DNA of 64,000 nt, taken from contig NZ_JAKJSO010000012.1 of NCBI RefSeq assembly GCF_050337045.1, positions 248,001-312,000 on the forward strand. The letters run 5' to 3'. The stretch comes from Photobacterium kagoshimensis. Its GTDB lineage: Bacteria; Pseudomonadota; Gammaproteobacteria; Enterobacterales; Vibrionaceae. Below the pieces are notes generated by a model. It saw only the letters and a list, made by a program, of their open reading frames with translations, was not told the origin of the DNA and did not search any database. A program made the position numbers and the translations under genes. Of this stretch, positions 9,715 through 18,213 are shown in pieces; position 1 is the first letter of the stretch; each line of letters begins with the position of its first letter.

Positions 9715-10092
9715 TTAAGCTAATGCCAATAATACTGTTGCTACGGTCCCGACCGCAGACAGCACCTGACCGGCGGTATAAAAATCATCGGTCTGTTTAT
9801 TCACTTCTGCAGGATGGTCCATGCCGAGCGCACCGTAAGCAAACGACTCCCCTTTAGTCGGCTTTTCTTTCTCGCCTTTCTGAGGTTCGAGCTCCGAGGC
9901 CGATTCTTTCGCATCTGCCGCTAATTTCTGTTTTGCTTCTTCTGAAATAGACACCGTTGTCTCGGCAACCGCTCCTTTTGGATCGCCATTGACTGCTTGA
10001 TTCCTTCCTTCAGCTTTCGCTGAGACCGCAGCCTGAGATTGTAACGTTGCCGGCGAATAGGTTGGGCTATTCCCCACAGTTCCTACTGTCAT
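9715..10092 (-). CDS. Small protein with C-terminal hydrophobic segment, unknown function (125 aa)
   Basis: Not recognised. Residues 1-80 are rich in Ala, Lys, Glu and Ser and look unstructured, with a VSISEEAKQKL motif that recurs in many low-complexity secreted or surface-associated hypotheticals. Then comes SFAYGALGMDHPAEV, and the last 20 residues form one hydrophobic helix ending at the C-terminus (TAGQVLSAVGTVATVLLALA). That shape is compatible with a tail-anchored protein, which is inference. It starts at an ATG with GAGAGG just upstream and is followed by the 9208-9672 gene in the same direction. Confidence 0.7.
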   Translation of the reverse strand: MTVGTVGNSPTYSPATLQSQAAVSAKAEGRNQAVNGDPKGAVAETTVSISEEAKQKLAADAKESASELEPQKGEKEKPTKGESFAYGALGMDHPAEVNKQTDDFYTAGQVLSAVGTVATVLLALA

Positions 10093-10187
10093 TATGGCCT
10101 CTCAAATATGTAGAGCAACTCTACGAATATAAATATCGGCGATAATTAACAGAAGTTTAATTTTTTGTTAAATGCCGCCTTGGCATA

Positions 10188-10970
10188 TCAATCATCCTGC
10201 GCCTCAACGAAACGACGCAATGCTTGCGTAAACTCGACAGGGTGAGAAATAAACGGAGCATGCGACGCCGCGGCAAACACTTGCCGTTGAGACTGCGGTG
10301 CAAGTTCATCCAATTCCTGAGCAATTTTCACTGGTACTAAACCATCCAACCGCCCGTACATTCTTAACCAAGGTTGTTGAATTTGTGCCAGTTGTTCACG
10401 TAAATCAACTTCAGCGAGCTGTATTAACCCATCACTCAATGCACCTTGATTGGGCTGAGGGCGCGATAACACCGCCTGCTTTAACAACTTAATATCTTGT
10501 CGTGCCGTTGGGCTCCCCATGGCTTGCAAGGCCATAAAGCGCTCTATAGTTAACCGAAAGTCATTACTCAATTGCTGCTGAAAATCAGTGAGCACCCGAG
10601 GCTGAATACCTCGCCACAAGGTTGCTTTATCAGCTGCAAACTTTGGTGAGCTCGCAACCGTCACTAACCGATTAACACGTTCAGGCGCAAGCAGTGCTGC
10701 CTGTGTCGCGACTAACCCACCCAGCGACCATCCCACCCAAGTTGCGGTCACGGGTGAATATTCAAGCAACAGATGTGCCAGCTCTTCAATAGAACCAGCG
10801 TCAATAGCTGCGCTGTGACCATAACCAGGTAAATCAACACAATGCACGCGGAAATAAGGCGTTAGCAGCGGTAATATCTGCTGCCAAACGGCTCCATTCA
10901 TGCCCCAACCATGAATGAGAACTAGATCCGAACCTTGGCCTTCAATCTGCCAATGTAGTTTGGTTGTCAT
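10188..10970 (-). CDS. bioH: Pimeloyl-[acyl-carrier protein] methyl ester esterase
   Basis: Hydrolyses pimeloyl-ACP methyl ester, closing the pimelate stage of biotin synthesis. The 260 residues form an alpha/beta hydrolase. The start has the oxyanion motif HGWGMNGAVW, the nucleophile is Ser82 in GWSLGG, the acid is Asp209 in YGRLDGLVP, and His237 is in AASHAPF. All three fit the BioH triad. It diverges from comF with 43 bp between starts, the conserved arrangement. The biotin importer-like yigM lies near the right end of the window. Confidence 0.95.
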   Translation of the reverse strand: MTTKLHWQIEGQGSDLVLIHGWGMNGAVWQQILPLLTPYFRVHCVDLPGYGHSAAIDAGSIEELAHLLLEYSPVTATWVGWSLGGLVATQAALLAPERVNRLVTVASSPKFAADKATLWRGIQPRVLTDFQQQLSNDFRLTIERFMALQAMGSPTARQDIKLLKQAVLSRPQPNQGALSDGLIQLAEVDLREQLAQIQQPWLRMYGRLDGLVPVKIAQELDELAPQSQRQVFAAASHAPFISHPVEFTQALRRFVEAQDD

Positions 10971-11013
10971 TTACACTTCCTTTTATTCGCCAATCACCCA
11001 TCAGGATCCAAGG

Positions 11014-11709
11014 ATGTTATCCCCTTCGCGATTAAGATCAATACTCGATTGGACCAACCAGCGCTGCCAACTCTGCCATCAATCACTCACAAAGAACGAA
11101 CGCGTCTGGTGTCACCATTGCATTGATCATTTCCCGCAGCCGCCCTATTGCCAACGCTGTGGTGCGACAACCCTGACCCATGTCGAACAATGTGGTAACT
11201 GCTTATCATCACCGCCACCCTGGCAGCGTTTGATCCGACTAGGAGAATACCGCCCACCACTGCGCCAATGTGTCCAAAAGTATAAATTCAATGGCAAGTT
11301 TTGGTTGGCTCACCCACTAGGCCAGTATCTTGCCGACCAAATTGATCGCCCCGCTCCCTTATTATTGCCCGTACCGTTACACCCACTGCGCCGCTGGCAG
11401 CGTGGTTTTAATCAAAGTACTGCCCTGGCGTGGTCGGTAGCATCCGTAACAGGAAGCCAAGTGGCACCACACGGCTTTCGTCGTATCCGCCATACCCCAG
11501 TGCAAAAACAGCTCTCACGCCACCAGCGCCAACAAAATTTACGGGGCGCTTTTGAACTCACCGTAAAAAATTTACCCCAGCATGTCGCGATTGTTGATGA
11601 TGTCGTCACGACGGGCAGTACCGCAGCGACACTGGCTAAGCTACTAAAAAATCGAGGTGTACAAACAATCGACATCTATTGTATTTGCTATACACCTATG
11701 CCGAAGTGA
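11014..11709 (+). CDS. comF: ComF/GntX family phosphoribosyltransferase-like protein
   Basis: A 231-residue ComF family protein, the same length as E. coli GntX (YhgH), linked to use of extracellular DNA and to natural competence. The N-terminus has a zinc-ribbon-like cysteine set (CQLCH, CHHC, CQRCG, CGNC). The C-terminal half carries the phosphoribosyltransferase signature VAIVDDVVTTGSTAATL. The open frame extends upstream to 10915 and into bioH, but the ATG at 11014 has AGGA 7 bases before it and matches the family start. comF is followed by nfuA, as in E. coli. Confidence 0.92.
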   Translation: MLSPSRLRSILDWTNQRCQLCHQSLTKNERVWCHHCIDHFPQPPYCQRCGATTLTHVEQCGNCLSSPPPWQRLIRLGEYRPPLRQCVQKYKFNGKFWLAHPLGQYLADQIDRPAPLLLPVPLHPLRRWQRGFNQSTALAWSVASVTGSQVAPHGFRRIRHTPVQKQLSRHQRQQNLRGAFELTVKNLPQHVAIVDDVVTTGSTAATLAKLLKNRGVQTIDIYCICYTPMPK

Positions 11710-11827
11710 TCACAAAAAAATGGCAAAATGGTGTTCAAATCATGGTAGACAAGATTTGGGGATGATAGAAAGGGCGACTAAGAGTAGAATAGAATTAAAT
11801 CTTACTAAATAAGTCAGGTATTACGTC

Positions 11828-12412
11828 GTGTCTATGATCACTATTACTGAAAACGCTCAGCAGCACTTCGGCAAGCTTCTTGCCCAGCAGCCTGAGGGAA
11901 CAAATATTCGTGTCTTCGTGGTAAACCCAGGCACCCAAAGCGCAGAGTGCGGCGTATCGTACTGCCCACCTGAAGCTGTTGAAGCAACCGATACTGAAAT
12001 TAAGCTAGACCTGTTCTCAGCTTACGTTGATGAGCTAAGCCTACCGTTTCTTGATGACGCGGAAATTGATTTTGTTACCGACAAAATGGGCTCTCAACTA
12101 ACACTGAAAGCACCAAACGCTAAAGTGCGTAAAGTGTCAGATGATGCAACGCTCATGGAGCGTGTTGATTACGTTATCCAAACCCAAGTTAACCCACAAC
12201 TTGCGGGCCATGGTGGCAACGTATCACTAGCAGAAATCACTGAAGACGGTATCGCTATCCTACAATTTGGTGGCGGCTGTAACGGTTGTTCAATGGTTGA
12301 TGTCACGCTAAAAGAAGGCATCGAAAAAGAGTTACTGGCTCAGTTTGAAGGTGAGCTAAGTGGTGTTCGAGATATTACCGAGCACGCACGCGGTGAGCAC
12401 TCTTACTACTAA
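11828..12412 (+). CDS. nfuA: Fe-S biogenesis protein NfuA
   Basis: A carrier that delivers 4Fe-4S clusters to apoproteins. Residues 1-100 form a degenerate A-type carrier domain and the C-terminus is the Nfu domain with the cluster-binding C-x2-C in GGGCNGCSMVD. It ends in the conserved EHARGEHSYY. The start chosen is GTG 11828, because an AGG site sits 9 bases before it and vibrio NfuA proteins begin MS-. The ATG two codons later (11834) aligns with the E. coli start and is the alternative. A strong terminator follows. Confidence 0.96.
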   Translation: MSMITITENAQQHFGKLLAQQPEGTNIRVFVVNPGTQSAECGVSYCPPEAVEATDTEIKLDLFSAYVDELSLPFLDDAEIDFVTDKMGSQLTLKAPNAKVRKVSDDATLMERVDYVIQTQVNPQLAGHGGNVSLAEITEDGIAILQFGGGCNGCSMVDVTLKEGIEKELLAQFEGELSGVRDITEHARGEHSYY

Positions 12413-12466
12413 GGCCTTGCCATGGGGTTTCCCATGAAACGTCTCATGTAATAGGGTATTACCCAT

Positions 12467-12493
12467 AAAAAAAGCCGCTAAAGCGGCTTTTTT
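12467..12493. terminator. Terminator after nfuA
   Basis: A7, then stem GCCGCT/AGCGGC with loop AA, then T6. It is symmetrical, so it also serves the convergent gene ending at 12522. Confidence 0.93.
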
Positions 12494-12521
12494 ATTACGT
12501 CTTATTAGGGCAATGTTAGGG

Positions 12522-12911
12522 CTACCCCGCCCAAGTGATGGTCACTTTTCGTCGTCCCCAATTCTTGGCCGCTTGAATATCTTTACCCATGTAGATATCA
12601 ATCTTACGCGACCAGCGCTTGTTCATTTTATCCAACACCACATACTCGCCGGGCAAACCCGATATCTTCACTTTCGTACCGTGTTTAATCCCCATATTGA
12701 GTAAATCACGTGACACCGCGATGGCTTTCATCCCCGGTTTCAAACGATCACCCCAAGCGGCAATACTAGGATTGGCATTGGTTTGCGCACGCACCGAGTT
12801 ATACGCGGTGGCCGTAACATGCAATGTTTTGCTTTGCTTACCTGCGAATACTTGAGGGGCAAAAATAAAGCTGGCCAGTGCCAGCATTACAACGAAAAAC
12901 CGACTATTCAT
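12522..12911 (-). CDS. Secreted 3D-domain (double-psi beta-barrel) protein
   Basis: A 129-residue exported protein with a signal peptide (MNSRFFVVMLALASFIFAP, cleavage after VFA). The mature part is one 3D domain, the barrel fold of MltA and RlpA that acts on peptidoglycan. The Asp-containing motifs are GDRLKPGMKAIAVSRDLL and VVLDKMNKRWSRKIDIYMG. The first ATG in frame is 9 codons upstream, but ATG 12911 has AGGTGA 6 bases before it and gives a clean signal peptide. Substrate is unknown; a wall-related role is inference from the fold. Confidence 0.85.
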   Translation of the reverse strand: MNSRFFVVMLALASFIFAPQVFAGKQSKTLHVTATAYNSVRAQTNANPSIAAWGDRLKPGMKAIAVSRDLLNMGIKHGTKVKISGLPGEYVVLDKMNKRWSRKIDIYMGKDIQAAKNWGRRKVTITWAG

Positions 12912-13014
12912 ACATTCACCTGAACAATAATTGTGCACATTTTACACACAACAAAGTCCAGATGAGTAGCATTTATTGGCGAAAAAAGAGCCAATCTCAG
13001 TTGAATAATTCTAA

Positions 13015-14364
13015 CTAGTTGTTGGCATTAGCGGTTTCCAGAAAAATATTTTTATTCCATTGATACGTGAAAACCACGGCTAAGCCAATTCCACGCATCG
13101 CCATAAAGCCCAACATCGCCCCCCACAATGCATGATTACCGTAATCCATCAGTAACCACCAAATCGCAAAGAAACTACAAGTCGCCACAAACATGCTATT
13201 ACGCATTTCTTTACCACGTGTTGCGCCAATGAAAATACCATCCAGCAAGAAGCACCACATCGACACCAAAGGCACGGCGGCCAGCCAAGGTAAGTAAAGT
13301 GCCGCTTCTTGTTGCACCGCAGGAATATCAGAAATCAAGCTCACGATATTGCCGCCAAAGAAGGAAAAGGCGACCGTCAGTAACAATGAAACCATTAAGC
13401 TCCAGAACGTGGTGCCGACCAAATAACGGCCTAGCTCATCACGATTGCGCGCACCTATCGCTTTACCCACGAGTGCTTCCATCGCGTAAGCAAAACCATC
13501 CATCGCATACGACACCAGCATCAGAAAGCTCATCAAGACGGCATTCGCAGCTACCGTATTATCCCCGAGTGTTGCCCCGTAGAAGGTCATAAAGGTAAAA
13601 GTGAGCTGCAAACACAAGCTGCGTAGAAAAATATCGCGGTTGAGCTTGAGTAAGCGCCCTAACCCTTCACGTACGGTTCCAATTTTTTCGCGCACCGCAG
13701 GCAGCGTTTGCGCAAGCCATTGACGCGAAACAAACCACAGACCCAGCGCCATTCCGCTGTAATCGGCTATGACGGAAGCCGCCGCCGCACCTTGCACCTT
13801 CCAGCCAAAGCCAAGTACAAACAGAACATCTAACCCAATATTAACGATATTAGTGACAATTAAGAGCCACATCGGAGCGCGGGCATTTTGGCTACCGAGC
13901 AGCCAGCCCATGATGACAAAATTGGCAAGCGCAGCTGGCGCGCCCCAAATACGAATAGAGAAATATTGTTCAGCATAAAGCTTGACTTGATCGCTGGCAC
14001 TACTGAGCGAGAAAATCAGCTCGGCCACTGGCTGATGGAACACCAAGAGCACAACGGCCAATAACCAAGCCAGAGTGAGGCCTTGCAAGAAGGTGCTGGC
14101 TTGTGCGTCTTTATCACTGGCACCGTAGGCTTGAGCGCTCAAACCTGTGGTGGCCATACGTAAAAAACCTAGCAGCCAAAAGGTCACGTTGATCATGGTG
14201 CCACCCACAGCCACACCACCGAGATACCAAGCATGATCAAGATGACCGATCACAGCGGCATCCACCAGCCCCAATAGTGGCACTGTGATATTGGACAGCA
14301 CCATAGGCAAAGCCAATGCGAAAACTTGGAGATGAAGGGATTTATCCCTTAGGGCTGCGAGCAC
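13015..14364 (-). CDS. dinF: MATE family efflux transporter, DinF type
   Basis: A 449-residue, 12-span cation/drug antiporter. The start motif LALPMVLSNITVPLLGLVDAAVIGHL and the GMFIGATR-like motif GIFIGATRGKEMRNSM match E. coli DinF closely. The chosen start is GTG 14364, preceded by AAAGAGG at 5 bases; two upstream ATGs have no ribosome site. In E. coli dinF sits next to lexA under SOS control; here lexA is 9 kb away and no SOS box is seen in front of this gene. Exported substrates cannot be told from sequence. Confidence 0.9.
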   Translation of the reverse strand: MLAALRDKSLHLQVFALALPMVLSNITVPLLGLVDAAVIGHLDHAWYLGGVAVGGTMINVTFWLLGFLRMATTGLSAQAYGASDKDAQASTFLQGLTLAWLLAVVLLVFHQPVAELIFSLSSASDQVKLYAEQYFSIRIWGAPAALANFVIMGWLLGSQNARAPMWLLIVTNIVNIGLDVLFVLGFGWKVQGAAAASVIADYSGMALGLWFVSRQWLAQTLPAVREKIGTVREGLGRLLKLNRDIFLRSLCLQLTFTFMTFYGATLGDNTVAANAVLMSFLMLVSYAMDGFAYAMEALVGKAIGARNRDELGRYLVGTTFWSLMVSLLLTVAFSFFGGNIVSLISDIPAVQQEAALYLPWLAAVPLVSMWCFLLDGIFIGATRGKEMRNSMFVATCSFFAIWWLLMDYGNHALWGAMLGFMAMRGIGLAVVFTYQWNKNIFLETANANN

Positions 14365-14461
14365 AAAAACCTCTTTATAGCAAAGCATCGCATCTTGATG
14401 GATGCACAACAAAAATAGAGAGGCAGTGTAGCGGCTTCCGTTTCGAGACTAAAGCATCACA

Positions 14462-14478
14462 CAGGCATTTCGTGCCTG
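14462..14478. other. Hairpin between ctaB and dinF
   Basis: A 6-bp perfect stem CAGGCA/TGCCTG with loop TTTCG, with GCATCA/TGATGC able to extend it outside. No T-run follows on either strand, so it is not a standard terminator; it may protect the 3' end of the cox transcript. Confidence 0.35.
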
Positions 14479-14504
14479 ATGCAGCCAAGCCATAAACCGA
14501 CGTA

Positions 14505-15431
14505 TTAGCCCAACCAAGCCATTAACCAATGGTCGCCAAGTAGCACCACAAACAACCCAAGCAAATGCCAAATCGAGTATTTAAAGGTCGCCCACGCATG
14601 GCCTTCACTATCGGCAAACTTCAGTTTCCACGCATAACCAATAAAGCCTAAATTGAGCAGGCCGCTGCCCACTAGATATAACAAGCCACTCATGCCCGTT
14701 AGCCAAGGCAGCACACCCACGGCAAACAACATCAAGGTATAGAGCAATACCATGGTTTTGGTGAAAGCAATCCCGTGAGTCACCGGCAGCATGGGGATCC
14801 CCGCCTTGGCGTAATCATCACGGCGGTGGATAGCTAAGGCCCAAAAATGAGGCGGCGTCCAAGTAAACACCAACATCACCAGCAAGAGAGCGTACGGATC
14901 AAGCTGACCTGTGACTGCCGTCCAGCCAAGTAAAGGAGGGGCTGCGCCTGCCAACCCACCAATCACAATATTTTGTGGGGTCGCATGTTTCAACCACACG
15001 GTATAGACCAAGGCATAGCCCACCAAGCTGGCCATGGTCAACCACGCAGTCAGTGCGTTGAGTTGCCATAACAGCGCAAAACCCACGACCATCAAGATCA
15101 CCGCAAAGGCGATCGCTTTGTGCGTTTCCACTCGCCCTTTCGCTAACGGACGGTGATAAGTCCGTGCCATTTTGGCATCAAAGCGTCGATCCAACACATG
15201 GTTAAATGCTGCCGCGGCTGCCGATTGCAAGCCTATCCCCAACAACCCAAGCACAACGGCTTTTATTGGCGGAATACCAGGGACGGCTAAGCACATCCCG
15301 ACTAAGGCGGTTAACAGCAGCATCGCCACCACTTTAGGCTTGGTCATGGTGAGGTAATCTTGCCACAACGCAGGTTTAACCGACGATGATGCGGACGTTC
15401 GATGAGAGGTAAACGCTTGTGACTTAGCCAT
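14505..15431 (-). CDS. ctaB: Protoheme IX farnesyltransferase (heme O synthase)
   Basis: Transfers a farnesyl group to heme B to make heme O, the precursor of heme A. The 308-residue UbiA-superfamily membrane enzyme has the prenyl-diphosphate motif NHVLDRRFDAKMART and the second loop YTVWLKHATPQN. It is the last gene of the cox operon and overlaps the end of ctaA by 8 bp, indicating coupled translation. The operon context makes it the heme O supplier for the aa3 oxidase rather than a cyo quinol oxidase. Confidence 0.95.
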   Translation of the reverse strand: MAKSQAFTSHRTSASSSVKPALWQDYLTMTKPKVVAMLLLTALVGMCLAVPGIPPIKAVVLGLLGIGLQSAAAAAFNHVLDRRFDAKMARTYHRPLAKGRVETHKAIAFAVILMVVGFALLWQLNALTAWLTMASLVGYALVYTVWLKHATPQNIVIGGLAGAAPPLLGWTAVTGQLDPYALLLVMLVFTWTPPHFWALAIHRRDDYAKAGIPMLPVTHGIAFTKTMVLLYTLMLFAVGVLPWLTGMSGLLYLVGSGLLNLGFIGYAWKLKFADSEGHAWATFKYSIWHLLGLFVVLLGDHWLMAWLG

Positions 15432-16686
15432 GATGACGCTCCTTTGCTATCCATGCTTTTTCGCTCAACGGACAAGAGGCTGAGCTAGCCTGACGATAAT
15501 CCAGCACCAGTCGATAGTTAGCGGCCACTAAGGCCAATAACAAGATCACGCCGACTAAGTTATGACTAACCGCCACCGCCAACGGTAAATGAGCAAGTAC
15601 ATTGGTGATCCCCAGCAATATTTGCACCGCTAACACCGTGGTTATTACGACAGCTAAGCGGCGGTATTGCGAATAACGGGATAGCTGCCAAACGAGTAAT
15701 CCCACCACGCCACACACCGCCACAGCACCGATTCGATGAGTAACATGAATCGTCACTCGCTGAGCATAATCAAGCACACCAAATTGATAGCTGGCGTGTT
15801 CTGGCTGAATAGGCGCAAAGGCACTGGCATCGTATTGAGCTAGCCAATCCACCTCACACAGAGGTAACTGAGTACAAACCACGGCGGCATAATTGGCCGC
15901 CGTCCATCCCCCTAACATGATCTGTCCCACTACGGTTATCAAAGCAAAAGCTGCCAGTGTGATCAGCCATTTGGTAGGCATAACGCAATTTTGTCCATCT
16001 GCAGGATCACTGTCTTTAAGCTGCTGTTCATGGCTAATTTTCTCGTTGAAACGTTCCATCGCATCAACAGCAATAACCTGTTGAGGACTCATTTCAAAAT
16101 CCAGCTCATCAAAAGCGTGTTGCAATTTCTGTGCATCACTTGGGGCTAACGCTGGTGCGGGCGTATCGAGCAAGTCAGAAGGCAGTGCCAATAATGCTTG
16201 TAACTGGCGCGCTTGCTGTCGTACCCGTAATGTCAGCAACAGCAAGAGGGATACAATTGTAACGCCCCCTAATAAATGCCCCATCACCACAACAGGCATC
16301 AAGTTCAAGGTCACCGTCCACATTCCAAGTGCCGCTTGGAAGCACACCACCACCAATAGACAAAACGGCAGCTTTTTAGGGCGAGAGACTTGTTGCCACG
16401 AGGCAATATTTAACGCCAAAATCAACAATCCCAAGGTGCCTGCCACATAACGATGGATCATTTCATTCCACGCTTTTTCAACTTCCACAGGCGCATCGGG
16501 ATACGCCAATTGTGCTTGGGCCAACTGCTCGGGGGTTTGGGGAACGCTCAAGGTGCCATAACACCCCGGCCAATCAGGACAGCCTAACCCCGCTTCCGTC
16601 AGGCGGGTATATGCCCCCAAGACAATCACAACCAGTGACAATCCCAAGGTGGCGTAAACCAAATATCGGTACGTCGTATTCGCCAT
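15424..16686 (-). CDS. ctaA: Heme A synthase (COX15/CtaA)
   Basis: Oxidises the C8 methyl of heme O to a formyl group to give heme A. It is an eight-span membrane protein with the motifs GCPDWPGCYG and EMIHRYVAGTLG in the N-terminal half and HVTHRIGAVAV, VSHNLVG in the C-terminal half (heme-ligating His pairs). At 420 residues it is longer than the common ~340-360. Most of the excess is a hydrophilic segment around residues 165-230, between the two four-helix halves. It lies 9 bases after the upstream unknown gene and overlaps ctaB by 8 bp. Confidence 0.94.
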   Translation of the reverse strand: MANTTYRYLVYATLGLSLVVIVLGAYTRLTEAGLGCPDWPGCYGTLSVPQTPEQLAQAQLAYPDAPVEVEKAWNEMIHRYVAGTLGLLILALNIASWQQVSRPKKLPFCLLVVVCFQAALGMWTVTLNLMPVVVMGHLLGGVTIVSLLLLLTLRVRQQARQLQALLALPSDLLDTPAPALAPSDAQKLQHAFDELDFEMSPQQVIAVDAMERFNEKISHEQQLKDSDPADGQNCVMPTKWLITLAAFALITVVGQIMLGGWTAANYAAVVCTQLPLCEVDWLAQYDASAFAPIQPEHASYQFGVLDYAQRVTIHVTHRIGAVAVCGVVGLLVWQLSRYSQYRRLAVVITTVLAVQILLGITNVLAHLPLAVAVSHNLVGVILLLALVAANYRLVLDYRQASSASCPLSEKAWIAKERHHG

Positions 16687-16695
16687 AGGCTCTCC

Positions 16696-17271
16696 TTAGC
16701 CGATTTTAGACACCTTCAATAACCGTTTTAAATCACGTAGCACGTCTTTTCCCTGTGCCAAGATCGCGTTTTTATCGCTCACCAAGGGGTACGCCATCAT
16801 CACGTTTCCTAACGGATCTGCGATATAAATGGCTTTGGTGCCAAATTCAAACGTCTGCATTTGCGCAACCACATGGGGAGGAATAGACAGTAAATGGATA
16901 CCAGCAAGGTGAGATTGTATTTCCGTCGACAAGCTGGCTTGTGCCGATTCAGCAATGAGTACTGTGCTATCGACCCGCGTTTGCCCCGCCCCCACGGCAA
17001 CAGGCACTTGACGAAGGTTGAATAACGCGCCTTGGCAAGCACCGTCACAATGTTCAGGCAATAAATAAATTAACCGCCATTGCCCTTGTTCTCCGCCCCC
17101 GAGTTCACTCAACCACTGGGGCGTTAACGGTGAATCCAATAACTTACCGCGGTTAGTGATCCCACCTTGGTACCAATTCAAATCCAGTACCAATTTAGCC
17201 AACAACAGCGGCAACACAAATACACCTAACAGCAGTAACAACGCACTCCGTTTGCTTCCTTGTTTGCTCAT
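16696..17271 (-). CDS. Membrane-anchored thioredoxin/SCO-like protein of the cox locus
   Basis: A 191-residue protein with one N-terminal membrane span (residues 9-29) and a periplasmic domain. The segment IYLLPEHCDGACQGALFNLRQV holds a C-x3-C pair where thioredoxin-fold proteins such as SCO have their metal or redox cysteines. The C-terminal YIADPLGNVMMAYP also resembles the SCO/AhpC fold. An unannotated gene of this kind sits between SURF1 and ctaA in Pseudomonas cox clusters. A role in copper delivery or oxidase assembly is inferred from position. The start at 17271 has AAGGA upstream; its ATG overlaps the SURF1 stop by 4 bp. Confidence 0.8.
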   Translation of the reverse strand: MSKQGSKRSALLLLLGVFVLPLLLAKLVLDLNWYQGGITNRGKLLDSPLTPQWLSELGGGEQGQWRLIYLLPEHCDGACQGALFNLRQVPVAVGAGQTRVDSTVLIAESAQASLSTEIQSHLAGIHLLSIPPHVVAQMQTFEFGTKAIYIADPLGNVMMAYPLVSDKNAILAQGKDVLRDLKRLLKVSKIG

Positions 17272-17945
17272 GCTCTTGTCCTTTTTAACCACCAGAAGGC
17301 TAACCCTGAAATGGCAACCGCCATCAAAAACCACTGTACAGCGTAGGCGTAATGTTTATGCGGCCCCATCACAACCGGTGTCCAAGTTTGTTGCAGGGCC
17401 AACGCATTATCGGGATCGATTTGTAAAACCCACGGCTTGAGTGGTAAATCCATTTGTTGCGACAGCAATTGTAAATCAATCACCTGCACTCGCTGCGGCC
17501 ATACTAAGGTCTCGCTTGGCGCGGCCAACGTCGGCATCTGAGACGGTGGGGCAATAATCCCTTCTACCCGTAATTCACCGTGGTGCTCTGGCAATACAGG
17601 CAGTTGTTCACGGTATGTCGGTGCAGCAATCCAGCCTAAATTCACCAACACCCAATCTCTGTTCACTTTCAGGGGATAAAGCAGGTGATAGCCAACTTGA
17701 CCACGGTAAATCTGATTATCCAATAACACCGCGTAGCGATGTTCAAACGTCCCATGCAGGGTTAACCCATACCAGCGGGGATCGCTCGGTAAGCTTGCCA
17801 AACTGTAATACATTTGTTCGCTTCGGTGCTTTAAGGCATGGCTTAACGCCTCTTTTTCTTGCGCTCGTGTTAATTGCCATAAGCCCAACTTGACCAATGT
17901 CAGCATTACCGCCACAGTAAAAAGTATGAATCCGATCCGTCGCAT
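17268..17945 (-). CDS. SURF1 family cytochrome oxidase assembly protein
   Basis: The 225-residue SURF1/Shy1 protein has two membrane helices (about 3-22 and 203-222) enclosing a periplasmic domain. Family signatures are GLWQLTRAQEKEAL at the start, YHLLYPLKV.RDWVLVNLGW in the middle and HKHYAYAVQWFLMA before the second helix. It helps insert heme A into subunit I. ATG 17945 is preferred over an in-frame TTG at 17960 because AAGAGG lies directly before it. It overlaps the following gene by 4 bp (ATGA). Confidence 0.92.
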   Translation of the reverse strand: MRRIGFILFTVAVMLTLVKLGLWQLTRAQEKEALSHALKHRSEQMYYSLASLPSDPRWYGLTLHGTFEHRYAVLLDNQIYRGQVGYHLLYPLKVNRDWVLVNLGWIAAPTYREQLPVLPEHHGELRVEGIIAPPSQMPTLAAPSETLVWPQRVQVIDLQLLSQQMDLPLKPWVLQIDPDNALALQQTWTPVVMGPHKHYAYAVQWFLMAVAISGLAFWWLKRTRA

Positions 17946-17987
17946 ACCACCTCTTATCAATCGGTTACTGCTAGCAGGAGTATTTAC

Positions 17988-18194
17988 ATGCTGATCAAAG
18001 CCCTTGTTGTTTGCTTATTGGTTTTCATTATTTTCAATTTGTTTCGTGCACTGCCAGTGATGCTCGGTAAGCGAGAAGGTGTGCGGTTTTCTCGCTATTT
18101 AGGCCGTCGACTATGGCTATCGGTGTTGGTGTTCGTCTTATTGCTGATCGGCATCGCCACAGGTTTAGTTGAACCTAACCCTCGCCCTTTTTAA
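17988..18194 (+). CDS. DUF2909 twin-transmembrane protein
   Basis: A 68-residue protein with two membrane helices (about 3-21 and 42-61) separated by a basic loop (GKREGVRFSRYLGRR). It is encoded opposite to the surrounding cox operon, in the gap between coxC and SURF1. The same small gene in the same inverted position is found in Pseudomonas cox loci, so it is a real gene and not an antisense shadow. It has a GGAG ribosome site (17971-17976 region). Its role in oxidase assembly is unknown. Confidence 0.85.
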   Translation: MLIKALVVCLLVFIIFNLFRALPVMLGKREGVRFSRYLGRRLWLSVLVFVLLLIGIATGLVEPNPRPF

Positions 18195-18213
18195 CCATGC
18201 ACAAAACGTAAAC

